Of a stretch of DNA of 64,000 nucleotides, positions 12,847 to 48,226 are shown in pieces. The position numbers were made by a program, and so were the translations under genes. Position 1 is the stretch's first letter; each line of letters starts with the position of its first letter. Under the pieces are notes generated by a model. It saw only the letters and a program-made list of their open reading frames with translations. It searched no databases and was not told the origin of the DNA. Origin of the DNA: Prochilodus magdalenae (lineage: Eukaryota; Chordata; Actinopteri; Characiformes; Prochilodontidae); NCBI GenBank assembly GCA_024036415.1, contig JAMWET010001360.1:156001-220000 (forward strand). Direction: 5' to 3'.

Positions 12847-12905
<59 letters not shown>
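12847..12905. repeat. (GT)n microsatellite
   Basis: Uninterrupted GT dinucleotides, about 29 copies. Confidence 0.97.
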
Positions 12906-12906
<1 letters not shown>

Positions 12907-13765
12907 ACACGCTCAGTCTTCTTTGAACTGGCCCACATTTCTGAAAACTGCCTGGTTCCGTAGTAGTAGATCTTGGCTTGTAAACGAAGGGGCAGGTTAG
13001 GAGGCCGGTGGTGGTTGGTGTTTTTCATTTGGGCTTGGATGTTCGGGATTAAGGTTGGGTTTGGAGTGAGTGTTGGCTCTAACAGGGCTGTGTGTTGGCA
13101 GGAAGCTGGTGATGCGTGTTATGATAGAAGGATCACAATTTGGTATATAGTGAGACTGTATGCGAGACCTGTTACTCTAAGTGTTGGTATGGAGAGTGCT
13201 GACCTGAAACACAATGCCAGTTTGGGGTGGTGTTGCTACACCAAGATATGGCGATAATAATTCCATTTACATTCATATAAAAAGTCGGCAGGTCGCGCAG
13301 CTGGTTCGAAATCTCGCAGTTCGCGTTGAGCGCTGCTTTTAACTTTTAGTGGAAAGTGGCTTGAAGGTTGACCCAGTAAACACAGAGTCTTTAAATTTGG
13401 TATATTTAGACATACCTAAAAGTATGCAATAGGTTATGAGGCTAGCACCATTGCTACAATTACAGATGCCAGCGAGAAAGCCTCCAAAAGCAGTGGGTCC
13501 TGCCAAAGCTGCCACCAAGTGGACAAAGAGGGAACCTCAGGCAGTGGAAATGTAATGTCCTGGTAGTAGCCCTTTCTGCGTCGTTGTCGAGAGAAACTGT
13601 TTTAATGAGTTTAATAGGTAGGAGGAGAATTGCTTTAATCAGGCAGATAGGTTCAGTGCATTTGATCTCAGTTAGTTTGGTCATTGTCATCATATTTCAA
13701 TATGTCTCCATTTTTGTCTATTTTTAATTTGTGCATCATTTTAACACAGCAGCTGCCGTTTACTG

Positions 13766-13766
<1 letters not shown>

Positions 13767-13799
<33 letters not shown>

Positions 13800-13803
13800 A
13801 ATT
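13767..13803. repeat. (TGAT)n microsatellite
   Basis: About nine tandem TGAT tetranucleotides are visible. Confidence 0.95.
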
Positions 13804-13995
13804 AATAAGGAATGGACCAACAGAAATGGCCCAGCCTTGTTGTGGGAAGGGAGGAGTCTGGTTTCATTGACTTCCAATAAAATTAAATTTGGTTTTTGCC
13901 TGTAAATTTGCCATTTTGGAGATATTTTAAATTTCTGTTTTTTTTTTAACTACTTTAGGAATGTGTTGATCATCTTAGATCTGATGCCCTGTGTA

Positions 13996-14000
<5 letters not shown>

Positions 14001-14036
<36 letters not shown>
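14001..14036. repeat. (ATT)n microsatellite
   Basis: About twelve tandem ATT trinucleotides are visible. Confidence 0.95.
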
Positions 14037-15038
14037 GTGTTTAAATTGCTTTCGTTGGAGAAGCAGCGATATTGGAATTGTGGGCTGATGCTGATATCCA
14101 ATATCTTTAATGTATGTATCTGTCGTTGCTGATACAGAAACATTTAATGAAATGCAGATATCAGGACTTAATCGTCCTGGATTAGCACTGCAGAGGAATA
14201 AACATGTATTTCTGTAGGATTATAAATGCAGATTAGCGCAGCATCACCTAAACACTCATTCAGTTAATACGTGGTCAAATGTGTGGTGGCCTGCAGCAGC
14301 TGTTCGGATGGTGAAAGCTGGACTTTCTGGACTTTTTATCTAAGAAAGCCCGCTTATTTTTAGGATCTCACTCATTTTTGAGAGGGGTTAGGTGGTCTGG
14401 CTTGTAAAAAACACGAAAAAAGTACATATTAAAACCAAAACAAATAATGTATCATTGTTTGATTCACAAATGTAACAGCGTTCCAAACTATGACTGTAGC
14501 TTCCTTGTTCATGTCGTTTCTGTTTAAAGAAATATTCCATCATATTTCATCATGGTTTTATGAAGCAGGTGAAAAATGTGGAATTAACAAAATAAAATAG
14601 GCCTCTGTGTAAATAAGCTCTGCCCTCATACTATTTAGTTAGCTATGCTAGTTACTTGGAGCTAATGCTAGTAGCTAACGTTACCTGTACTAGCTACTGC
14701 CTTTCCATCTGGACATCAGCACACAGTAGATTAGAGTTGTTCCTCTCTATGGAACTCTCAGTTTAAGATGATCTGCTCCAATCGGCAAACACGGATACAA
14801 TCACACAGCATGACATCTACTTGCAGCCTGCCGTTGGGGTTGAGATGCTACTAAAGATGGAGCTGCTCCTCTTTTCTGTCTCTTCAGGGTCAAACGCTGA
14901 GCGGAGCTGCCCCATATTGTCCAAGAGTTTGGGAAACTGTCCGGAGTGAAATGTGCAGGATTAAAGTTGTTCCGGGATCCAGTGAAAGATGTGGAAGCTG
15001 AAATTCCTATTCACCAGCTTGCTTTGCTCATTGCTAAC

Positions 15039-15110
15039 CTGTTCCACCTTAAATGGTGCTGCAGCTACATTCTGGTGCCTGTACAAGTTGCAGCATTTAA
15101 GGTGGAACAG
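15039..15110. mobile_element. Small palindromic element, family B, copy 1
   Basis: The 72-bp segment starts CTGTTCCACCTTAAATGGTG and ends with the near-complement (GCATTTAAGGTGGAACAG). Arms are about 25 bp. The same sequence recurs at 48543-48639 and 48901-48970, with a weaker relative at 24530-24584. It is probably a very short non-autonomous DNA element (MITE). Confidence 0.75.
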
Positions 15111-16132
15111 AACATTGGATTAAGAAGCTGCTGAATAGGAAGCAACTTCAGCCTGGTTCAAAGATGAAGGCATGTACTGCCCACAGTTGGGTTCCTTGGG
15201 TCTCCTTCCCAGCCTGGAACGCTGCGTTTCTCCACATAGTCCACGGTTCTGGTTCTGTAGCTCCGTTGTGGTTGTATGTGAATGTTGGAGTCTGTTCTGG
15301 AATAGTTTAGGATTTGGGATTTGGCCTGTTTACCTGTACTCCTTGGGAAATGCAGGATTTGTGTTTGAATGAGAAACGGTGTTTGAGGCTCAGGGTATGT
15401 GTAGGGTGTGCTGAACTCTCCTTATTAAACTATCACAATGTACTCATGGTTTTACGTCCTGTGGCGCTTTCAAAGCGATAGGTTGCAGGTAAGTGACGAG
15501 TGAGTGATGATTGAGGCATACAGCTTGCATGATGCTAATTGGTGTACTTGCTAATGCTAATGACTTGTGCTAATGACTTGTTGGCTACGTTAGCCTCGCA
15601 GCTCCAGTGCAAAACTAAAGAAGCAAACTTGAGTAGCCAAACCATTTCTACTGGGCTGTCTGACCGTCGCGCTAATGCTGGAACAGGCTCCCATGTTCTC
15701 TAATGTGTCAGCTTCTGAGTCATCGTTACAGATGAATTTTGCTGAGATGTTCCACTACAATCCTCCCGCAATGCTCCGTACACTCCTCCTTTTCCTACGT
15801 TCGAGCTTTTATTACACGGCCCCCGCCGGAAAGAAGTGGTTGTAGCCTTCTCTTCCTCTAATGTCTGTTATTTCTGATGCATTACACTCAGACTCGGGCG
15901 GATAAATGACGGGTGAGCTATAGAAAGGTGATGGTTGAGGGTGGAAAAATTGGCATTCGCGGCGCCCGTGTGCATGGGGCAGGCCGACGTTAGTTTTTTG
16001 GCAGCGTGATGACCCCATCTTTACGCCCGTGGGGAGAGGACCCGGCCAGCCCTGACATTTGCACACAGAAATCCACAGAAAGTCAATTATAATGCTTGTG
16101 CAAAGGCCAGCATGTGCAATTAGATGCACAGG

Positions 16133-16135
<3 letters not shown>

Positions 16136-16160
<25 letters not shown>
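16136..16160. repeat. (GT)n microsatellite
   Basis: Uninterrupted GT dinucleotides. Confidence 0.95.
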
Positions 16161-16164
<4 letters not shown>

Positions 16165-16397
16165 CTTCATGGAGTCCCCCATAGAGGAATCATTATTACT
16201 GTAGAACCTCGACTCACCTGAGAGTGCTGGATGATGTGTGTCTGTATCAGTGTTGGTTTTGGTGGCATTATGATTGTAATAGTTCATATACATTAAGAAT
16301 TGGACTCTGATTGTATCTGGGACTGGGATATTGTCCTCCAGTGATACTCGTTGTTCTGTGTTTCTCCAGGCTGATGAGATTTTTTGTGTTTCTACAG

Positions 16398-42500
<26,103 letters not shown>

Positions 42501-42820
42501 ACACCCCCCTACACCCCCTACAAAGCTCAAAGGACAGAGGTTGGATGAAGGGCCCCCCTCACCTCTGTCTAGCACCTACATCCACCTCCACCCAGAGAAC
42601 AAAGTACAGGGATGCTTTAGATTCAGGGGCCTGATACAGGACTTTATAAAGCGTGAACCCCTTAAACTGCAGTCATTCATCTCAACGCCCTGTAAATTAT
42701 TCCATAAGTTATAGAGTTATGGTCCTGCGCACTGGACTCTGCAGTGTAAAGGGTTAAGACACGTGAACATGAGTCCTTGTGTTTTGCCCCCTTTAAATAA
42801 AGCTCTCTGGGTTTAGTCCC
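42501..42820 (+). other. V-ATPase B 3' untranslated region (probable)
   Basis: A canonical AATAAA lies at 42796-42801, about 300 bp after the stop codon. The end point is inferred from the usual 10-30 base distance to cleavage. Further AATAAA hexamers at 43017-43022 and 43125-43130 could give longer forms. Confidence 0.75.
42796..42801 (+). terminator. Polyadenylation signal AATAAA
   Basis: Canonical hexamer in the expected place. A GT-rich stretch (CCGTGTGTCTGTGTATC in the 42833-42850 region) follows, as is usual for a downstream element. Confidence 0.75.
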
Positions 42821-43557
42821 CTCCGTCGACCTGCCGTGTGTCTGTGTATCAGGATGTGTTTGTGTGGGTTGAGTACGTAACTGTGATTAGCCTGCTGTAG
42901 TCCGGATTTTGTTTTGATTTTATTGTTTATGTTTTCTGCATGTGAACAGACCTTTAAATCAGTAGATGGTGCAGATGCTGGACCCTTTTCCACCTTTCTC
43001 GTGTCTAAAAGGGAACAATAAATGTGCTTGTCCCAGGTCTCTGTGGTCGTGCCCATATAAGGATGTCCTGCACCAAGCTTTTTATCTCTATGGGGCTTTG
43101 TTGGCAATTGCTGCTGTCATAAACAATAAAGGGTTTGCACTTTTTTTTTTTTTTTCTCCCGCATATTTTTCTGGATCTTCTGAGTCTAAAGGCTGTCGGG
43201 AAGTCAGAATACAAAACCCAACACCAAACTGCACCAAACTTTAGTGGGGTATATAATCTTATGATGTATCAGTGGTCTCGTTCCAGCTCCTTACTGACTG
43301 CCTTATTCAGAGGATCCAGTGATGCATGTTGGAAGGGCGGGGTTCATACGGCAACACATCTCTAGGTTTTTTTTATTATTTTTTTTAATTCTGAGCATTT
43401 TGTTCATCACAGGGCGTGAGATCAGCAGTTTTCACAAAAATGGCATTCCCATTGAGCAATGGCTTAGACCTGGAGTTCCTTATATGGGCATGGTGACATT
43501 CCCCTACGGTCTTTTCTTTCCTCCCGAGTGTGATGTCCATGTTCTGTTTAGGGTACC

Positions 43558-43732
43558 ATCACGGTCAGTAAAACCTCATAACTCATTGGTTATTTATTTT
43601 ATTGCATTAACTTTTTTTAAAGACCACTAAATAACACCAGCTGCCCTTTACATGGACTGGACATTTCATGTTGTGGACTGACAGAAATGGTCCATCATTT
43701 TTTTTGGAGTTATGAGGTTTTATGACCGTGAT
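43558..43732. mobile_element. Small inverted-repeat element (MITE-like)
   Basis: The left end begins ATCACGGTCAGTAAAACCTC and the right end is its near-perfect complement. Arms of about 25 bp differ by one base insertion. The total length is 175 bp with no coding capacity. A clear target duplication is not obvious. Confidence 0.8.
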
Positions 43733-44299
43733 AAGTATGTTTATGTACTGTCAGCATTCCTGCAAGCAGCCTGTGTTTGTCGTTTTACTCCAGCAGAAGG
43801 GTGACGCAGTCAACCCAGTCATAAAATCATCTTCTGCAATCAAATTTAGGTGTTTCATCCCCAGTTTAGCGAACCTGAGGCCACGTGAAGCACTGCATTA
43901 ACGTTGCAGTGACTGCAGCCAGCTTTACTGTTGCTGCTGATCGTAAAGTGTTAAAGCCAGACACTCTGCTCTGTTAGAACCAGTCTAATAGGTTCCCAAG
44001 TCTCGTAGAACATTCCTGCTACATTCGACTGCCAGCTGTTTGTTAACTGACCCTAGAGGACGTTTACAGGATCATGTTTTGTTTGGGTTTTGGAGTGTGA
44101 TGTGTGTTGTGACCTTCAACATGGTCCAGCGTTCCCCTTCCTCCTTTATCATGGTCACCTCTGTATTGTATACACAAAGTCTATTTCTGTGTTGATTTAC
44201 AAATGGAATAAATTATATTATTCTCCTGAGGCTGTTTGGTTATTTACTTAAAGGGAAGTCCCACTGACGTTTGCAGTGTTCTGCCTAAACAGATCCGAT

Positions 44300-44515
44300 G
44301 AGTGTCCAGCCAAGTCAAGTCAGTATATGGCACTATTTACAACAGGTGTTGTCACAAAGCAGCTTCACAGAGAATCCGGGTCCAAGCCCCCATTGAGCAA
44401 GCCAAGGGCGACGGGGGGAAGGACAAACTCCCTTAGAGTAAGAGGAAGACCCCTTGTGAGGAACCAAGACTCTACCTCAGCTCAACTCAGAGTTTCTAAT
44501 TTTAGATGGCTACGG
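44300..44515 (+). repeat. Fish-type dispersed repeat
   Basis: The order TTTACAACAGGTGTTGTCAC, AAAGCAGCTTCACAGAGAA, GAGCAAGCCAAGGGCGACG and GAGGAACCAAGACTC matches a repeat I remember from many teleost genomes, probably a retroelement 3' end. Confidence 0.6.
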
Positions 44516-44871
44516 TGATGCTCTATTAGAAGACTGATTTACACTGCTGTACATACTTAGATGTGTGTTTCTCGACACTGGTCCTGGAGGCACCTTCTCT
44601 CAGCAAACCTGATTCAACTCATCAGCTCATTAACAGGCTATTTCAGAGTTGCAGTGGGCATCCACCGGGTGTGTGCAGGGCAGGGTTTGTGTAGGGCCAG
44701 GATTGAGAAACACTGATTTAGACTTGTAGTAGAAGCTTATGGCAATGGTCAAGAGCTGACACGTATGAGATTCAAGTACAGCTCTGCTTGACCCGCCATC
44801 CCTCAAAATGCACAGAAGACAGGTGTCCAGACTCTTCTCTGTCCTGGAGCAGGGAGACATTCTCTGGTGGA

Positions 44872-44937
44872 TCACTAAGCTCGGATGTAAGTCGCTCGGG
44901 ATTAGAGCGTCTGCCAAATGCCTTAAATGTAAATGTA
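44872..44937 (-). repeat. Fish-type dispersed repeat, reversed fragment
   Basis: GTAAGTCGCTCGGGATTAGA and GCGTCTGCCAAATGCC are the reverse complement of the start of the repeat at 24222. Confidence 0.7.
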
Positions 44938-45168
44938 GTCGTACTGGTTATTTAGGCTGTTTATTCTCACTAAATTCAAGTTGTTTAGACTGTTAGTTGC
45001 TCTGGTGTACTGTAAGGGAAACTATCATTTTTAATTTTCTGGGAGATTAAATGGTTCTGATGTAGAGACACAGTTTATGATCATTTTCATGTTAGATTTT
45101 GGTCTTTAGCTGTCATTGTATCGGCAAGCATGGACGAATTGTTTAACAGTGTATTGTATCATGACTAG

Positions 45169-45480
45169 CATGTTAGCTTGTGGCTAATGTGTTAGCTTAG
45201 GGCTAGCATATTAGCTTGCAGCTACCATTTCAGTTTAGGGCTACTGTAGCAGCTTCTCGCTAATGTGTGAGCTGGGGCTAAGATGTTAGCTCAGGTCTGG
45301 CATGTTAGCTTGTGGCCACTGTGTTAGCTCAGGGCTAGCATATTAGCTTGCAGCTACCGTGTCAGTTTAGGGCTACTGTAGCAGCTTCTCGCTAATGTGT
45401 GAGCTGGGGCTAAAATGTTAGCTGAGGTCTGGCATGTTAGCTTGTGACTACTGTGTTAGCTTAGGGCTAGCATATTAGCT
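45169..45480. repeat. Higher-order minisatellite, 132-bp period of ~22-bp subunits
   Basis: The word CATGTTAGCTTGTG occurs at 45169, 45301 and 45433, spaced exactly 132 bp apart. Within each period, six related subunits of about 22 bp share GTTAGCTNNGGCTA-like cores. The array has about 2.4 higher-order copies. Confidence 0.88.
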
Positions 45481-45956
45481 TGTTGCTTGAGCGTTACATT
45501 AAAACACAACAAAGCGCAGCTTCTGTTTTCATTATTGCACCTAATGTTAAATCTTAATGTCCCCAAAAATTGAAAGAAAATGTTAACATTAAAAGTTTTA
45601 GGTGCTTTCTGCATTTGTTGTATTGAAATATGAATCAAATTGAGATATTGCTACTACTGCTGAATATTCCTGTACATAATAAATGTTCCTGAATTGTTAA
45701 CCCACTCTTATAATTTTTACTTACTTTACTTTTTGTCAAACCCAGCAACATTCAGGAGTTCATGAAGTAAGGGAGCCAAAAAAATAAAAGTAAGAAAAAA
45801 AGGATAAAAACACAAAACAGATAGAAATGAAGCAAGAAAGCATAAGAGGAAGACAAAAAGGAAACAACAATAGAGAAATAACAGTGAATACATGCAGAAA
45901 GGTGTGATATAAATATATAAATAAAGTTATTAATACTGATGTCATCTACTAAAGTG

Positions 45957-46260
45957 ATTGGGGTGTAAACAGAGTGATTCAGAGCAGGTTTGGTGTGAGA
46001 TAGTTCAGGTGTCCTGGTTCCCATACACCACAGTGGTGGTAATTGGAACCAGGCTTCTCCATGTCTACAACACACATATAGACACTTTATTGACTATCCA
46101 AGCCACCAGTCAACCTACATATGTCTTCTAAATGTTCATATGGAATGTTGATAATGGGAAAATCTGGAAAACCTGGGAATGATAAGTTTTTATTGTGGGA
46201 CTATTTTGCCTCACAGTGCCCTGCAGCATGTATCCCTCCACCATGGATAGATGTATTTTA
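45957..46260 (+). repeat. Dispersed repeat family A, copy 3 (fullest)
   Basis: Contains GTGATTCAGAGCAGG, GGTTTGGTGTGAGA, TCTACAACACACATATAGAC, CCACCAGTCAACCTACAT, ATGTCTTCTAAATG, TGGAATGTTGATAATGGG and CTGCAGCATGTATCCCTCC. A companion module, TGAGGGAGCTTTTAAAGGTAG, appears at 46850 and again near 60255 and 54862. Confidence 0.75.
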
Positions 46261-46657
46261 GGCTAAAACAGTACCGCAATGTCTGTGTTCCCTTAATTTA
46301 GCAGTCAGAGTGCGGTTCACCTCACAGCACTGTGATAACCAGTGAGCTTTGGCTGTTCTCTACACTCTCTGAGGTAAGGACACGCCTGCACTCCCTCTAT
46401 TATGATAGTCCCTCGCCTATCATAAAGTTTGAAAGTGGAGACTGTTTGTTCTCTAACTTGTCTCTTCACTTGGAAAGAAGTACAGACATATGTATTTGCT
46501 CTAGCGAGACATGTTATCACAGATAATCACTCCTCATCTGTTTCCTCTTTACTGGAATGTTCTTAGGAAACTGTTAGAGATGTAGTCCATGTGATTTTCC
46601 ATGACAGCGGGGGAGCAGCCATATTTTGTCATTCTGTGTGACAACTGATCCATTGAT

Positions 46658-46805
46658 ATACACCCACCAGCTACTTCATTAAACCAAGCTTCTTGTATCT
46701 TTACTCATCGTCCATTTGATCCAGGACCACCACAGAGCAGGTATTATGTGGGTGGTGGATCATTCTCAGCACTGCCACAGTGGTAGTGGTGGGTTAGTGT
46801 GTGAT
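46658..46805 (+). repeat. Dispersed repeat family D, short copy
   Basis: Shares CACCCACCAGCTACTTC-like sequence, GACCACCACAGAGCAGG and GGTGGTGGATCATTCTCAGC with the long copy at 26765-27275. Confidence 0.7.
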
Positions 46806-47094
46806 GGGCTGTTGTTTGTGGATCAGACTATGTACTAATTCACTTTTCAGTGAGGGAGCTTTTAAAGGTAGATGTCTGGTTCCATTTACCACCACTGTGT
46901 ATGATTCTGATTTCTCTAGAACTGACTGTTTTGAAAAATCAGTGGGATTCCTCTTCAAATACCGTTTTAAAGAAAGGGGGAATAGGAGGGGAGTGCACAG
47001 GGGGCATTAATCCAGATTATCAGATAAATCAGGTGTGCTAGATTAGAATATACCTCTCAGCATGACTGAGCATGGTTAAGTGTGAATTCACCAG

Positions 47095-47245
47095 TTCATG
47101 CTCTTTCTCTTTCATTCTGTTTTGTTCTATACTGCGTCATTTCATTCGGTTTCGCTCAGATTTATTTTAATTCTGTTCAATTCTATTCTGTTCTATTCTG
47201 TTTTGTTATGCATTATCCTATTCTATTTTCTTCTATTCTATTCTA
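47095..47245. repeat. Degenerate TTCTR pentanucleotide repeat
   Basis: Words TTCTA and TTCTG alternate with slips and substitutions. Phe/Ser/Leu-rich open frames across it are artefacts. Confidence 0.85.
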
Positions 47246-47739
47246 TGTACACCACCATCCATAAGTTTAGAGACGGCTCCTCGTAGCAGGTTCTCCCTAT
47301 GTTTATCTTAATGCTTTTTTTTCATCAAACTATGAAACACTGTATAGTTTATAAAGCATTTATGGATCATACCACTTTAAAACCCCCAGAATGAACCTTT
47401 ACAGGAGGATGAACCAGCTTTCTGAACCTGCGGTGGAAGCTGACAGAACAAGGTTTATTTCTAAGTCACTTTTGGAGTAATTCTATTGGTCGTTCCCTCA
47501 TGAATATTCATTAAACTGAAAAGAGAACTAGAGCTTTTACACTGTGCAGAAAAAGTTTTTACACCATTAAATATATATTAGAGGTGGAGATATGGAGAAA
47601 TATAATACTGTGGTACATCAAGAGTATATGTGGTATATCGGGATATGTACTGGTTTAGACTCTCATCAGTTGGTTCTGTTCAGTGAAAGACTGTGGAATC
47701 TATAAGATAACCATAAACTCTTATTGTACACCTGGTTAA

Positions 47740-48063
47740 TTTTAATTCTGTTCTGTTTAGTTCTGTTATACACTATTCTATTATATGCTATATATAATAG
47801 TTTTGGTTTTATACCTTTCAGCATCCTTTTATGTGGTTCTTCTTGATCCTGTTCTATTTTTCAGTTGTTCTGTTCTGTATTATTCTATTCTATTTTTTAT
47901 TATTCTGTATTATTTTAATCGTTTCTCCTGAATCTGTTCTATTCAGTTTTGAGTATTCAGGTCTGTTTTTGCCCCGTTCAGTTATGCATTATTTTAGTCT
48001 ACTCTCTTCTATTCTGACCCTACTGCCACTATCTTATCCGTGCTTTTGAGAGACTATCAGACA
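47740..48063 (+). repeat. TTCTR repeat plus unique tail, copy 1
   Basis: TTCTR-type repeats end in GACCCTACTGCCACTATC, TTATCC and GAGACTATCAGAC at about 48016-48062. The same tail follows TTCTR repeats at 61240-61305, so it is part of a dispersed element and not just simple sequence. Confidence 0.65.
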
Positions 48064-48168
48064 GAATCAATCAGCGTCAGGTGCGCGCGCCCGGCAGGTC
48101 ACTTCCTGTTGTTCCCGCGCGGGGAAAAGTAGGTAAAGTGTGGTAAACCAGGTAAACCGTTCTGCTCA
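48064..48168 (+). promoter_or_regulatory. Shootin-like gene proximal promoter and 5'UTR
   Basis: The GC-rich, CpG-rich segment lies just upstream of the ATG. ACTTCCTG at 48101-48108 fits an ETS-factor site. TTCCCGCGCGGGGAA at 48112-48126 is a near palindrome that resembles an E2F-type site. No TATA box is seen. The promoter role is inferred from position and composition. Confidence 0.55.
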
Positions 48169-48226
48169 ATGGCGACCACGGAGGAAGAAAAGCAAATGAG
48201 GACTATAAACGAGCTGTCGGATAAAG
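48169..48226 (+). CDS. Shootin-like exon 1 (start codon)
   Basis: The ATG at 48169 is followed by G at +4 and encodes MATTEEEKQMRTINELSDK plus one base. Donor GTAAGC. It is the first ATG after the GC-rich promoter and opens the only frame that joins exon 2. Confidence 0.85.

Larger units (their letters stand above)
12906..16397. other. Non-coding DNA preceding the first recognised V-ATPase exon
   Basis: This stretch ends at the acceptor of the first recognised V-ATPase exon and is therefore at least partly intron 1. It holds a (TGAT)n run (13767-13803), an (ATT)n run (14001-14036), a palindromic element (15039-15110) and a (GT)n run (16136-16160). I searched for an exon encoding the usual N-terminus ending in a sequence like SQPRLT and did not find one. 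Confidence 0.5.
42821..48069. other. Intergenic region between V-ATPase B and the shootin-like gene
   Basis: No additional gene is visible. It carries an inverted-repeat element (43558-43732), fish-type repeats (44300-44515 and 44872-44937), a higher-order minisatellite (45169-45480), family A and D repeat copies (45957-46260, 46658-46805) and TTCTR repeats (47095-47245, 47740-48060). Confidence 0.7.

Noticed and set aside
14640..14705. Repeated GCTA words as a separate minisatellite
   Set aside because: Only a short cluster with irregular spacing, so no period can be supported.
45169..45480. Regularly spaced repeats considered as a CRISPR array
   Set aside because: There are no unique spacers, because units are contiguous and related. 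The host is clearly a vertebrate.
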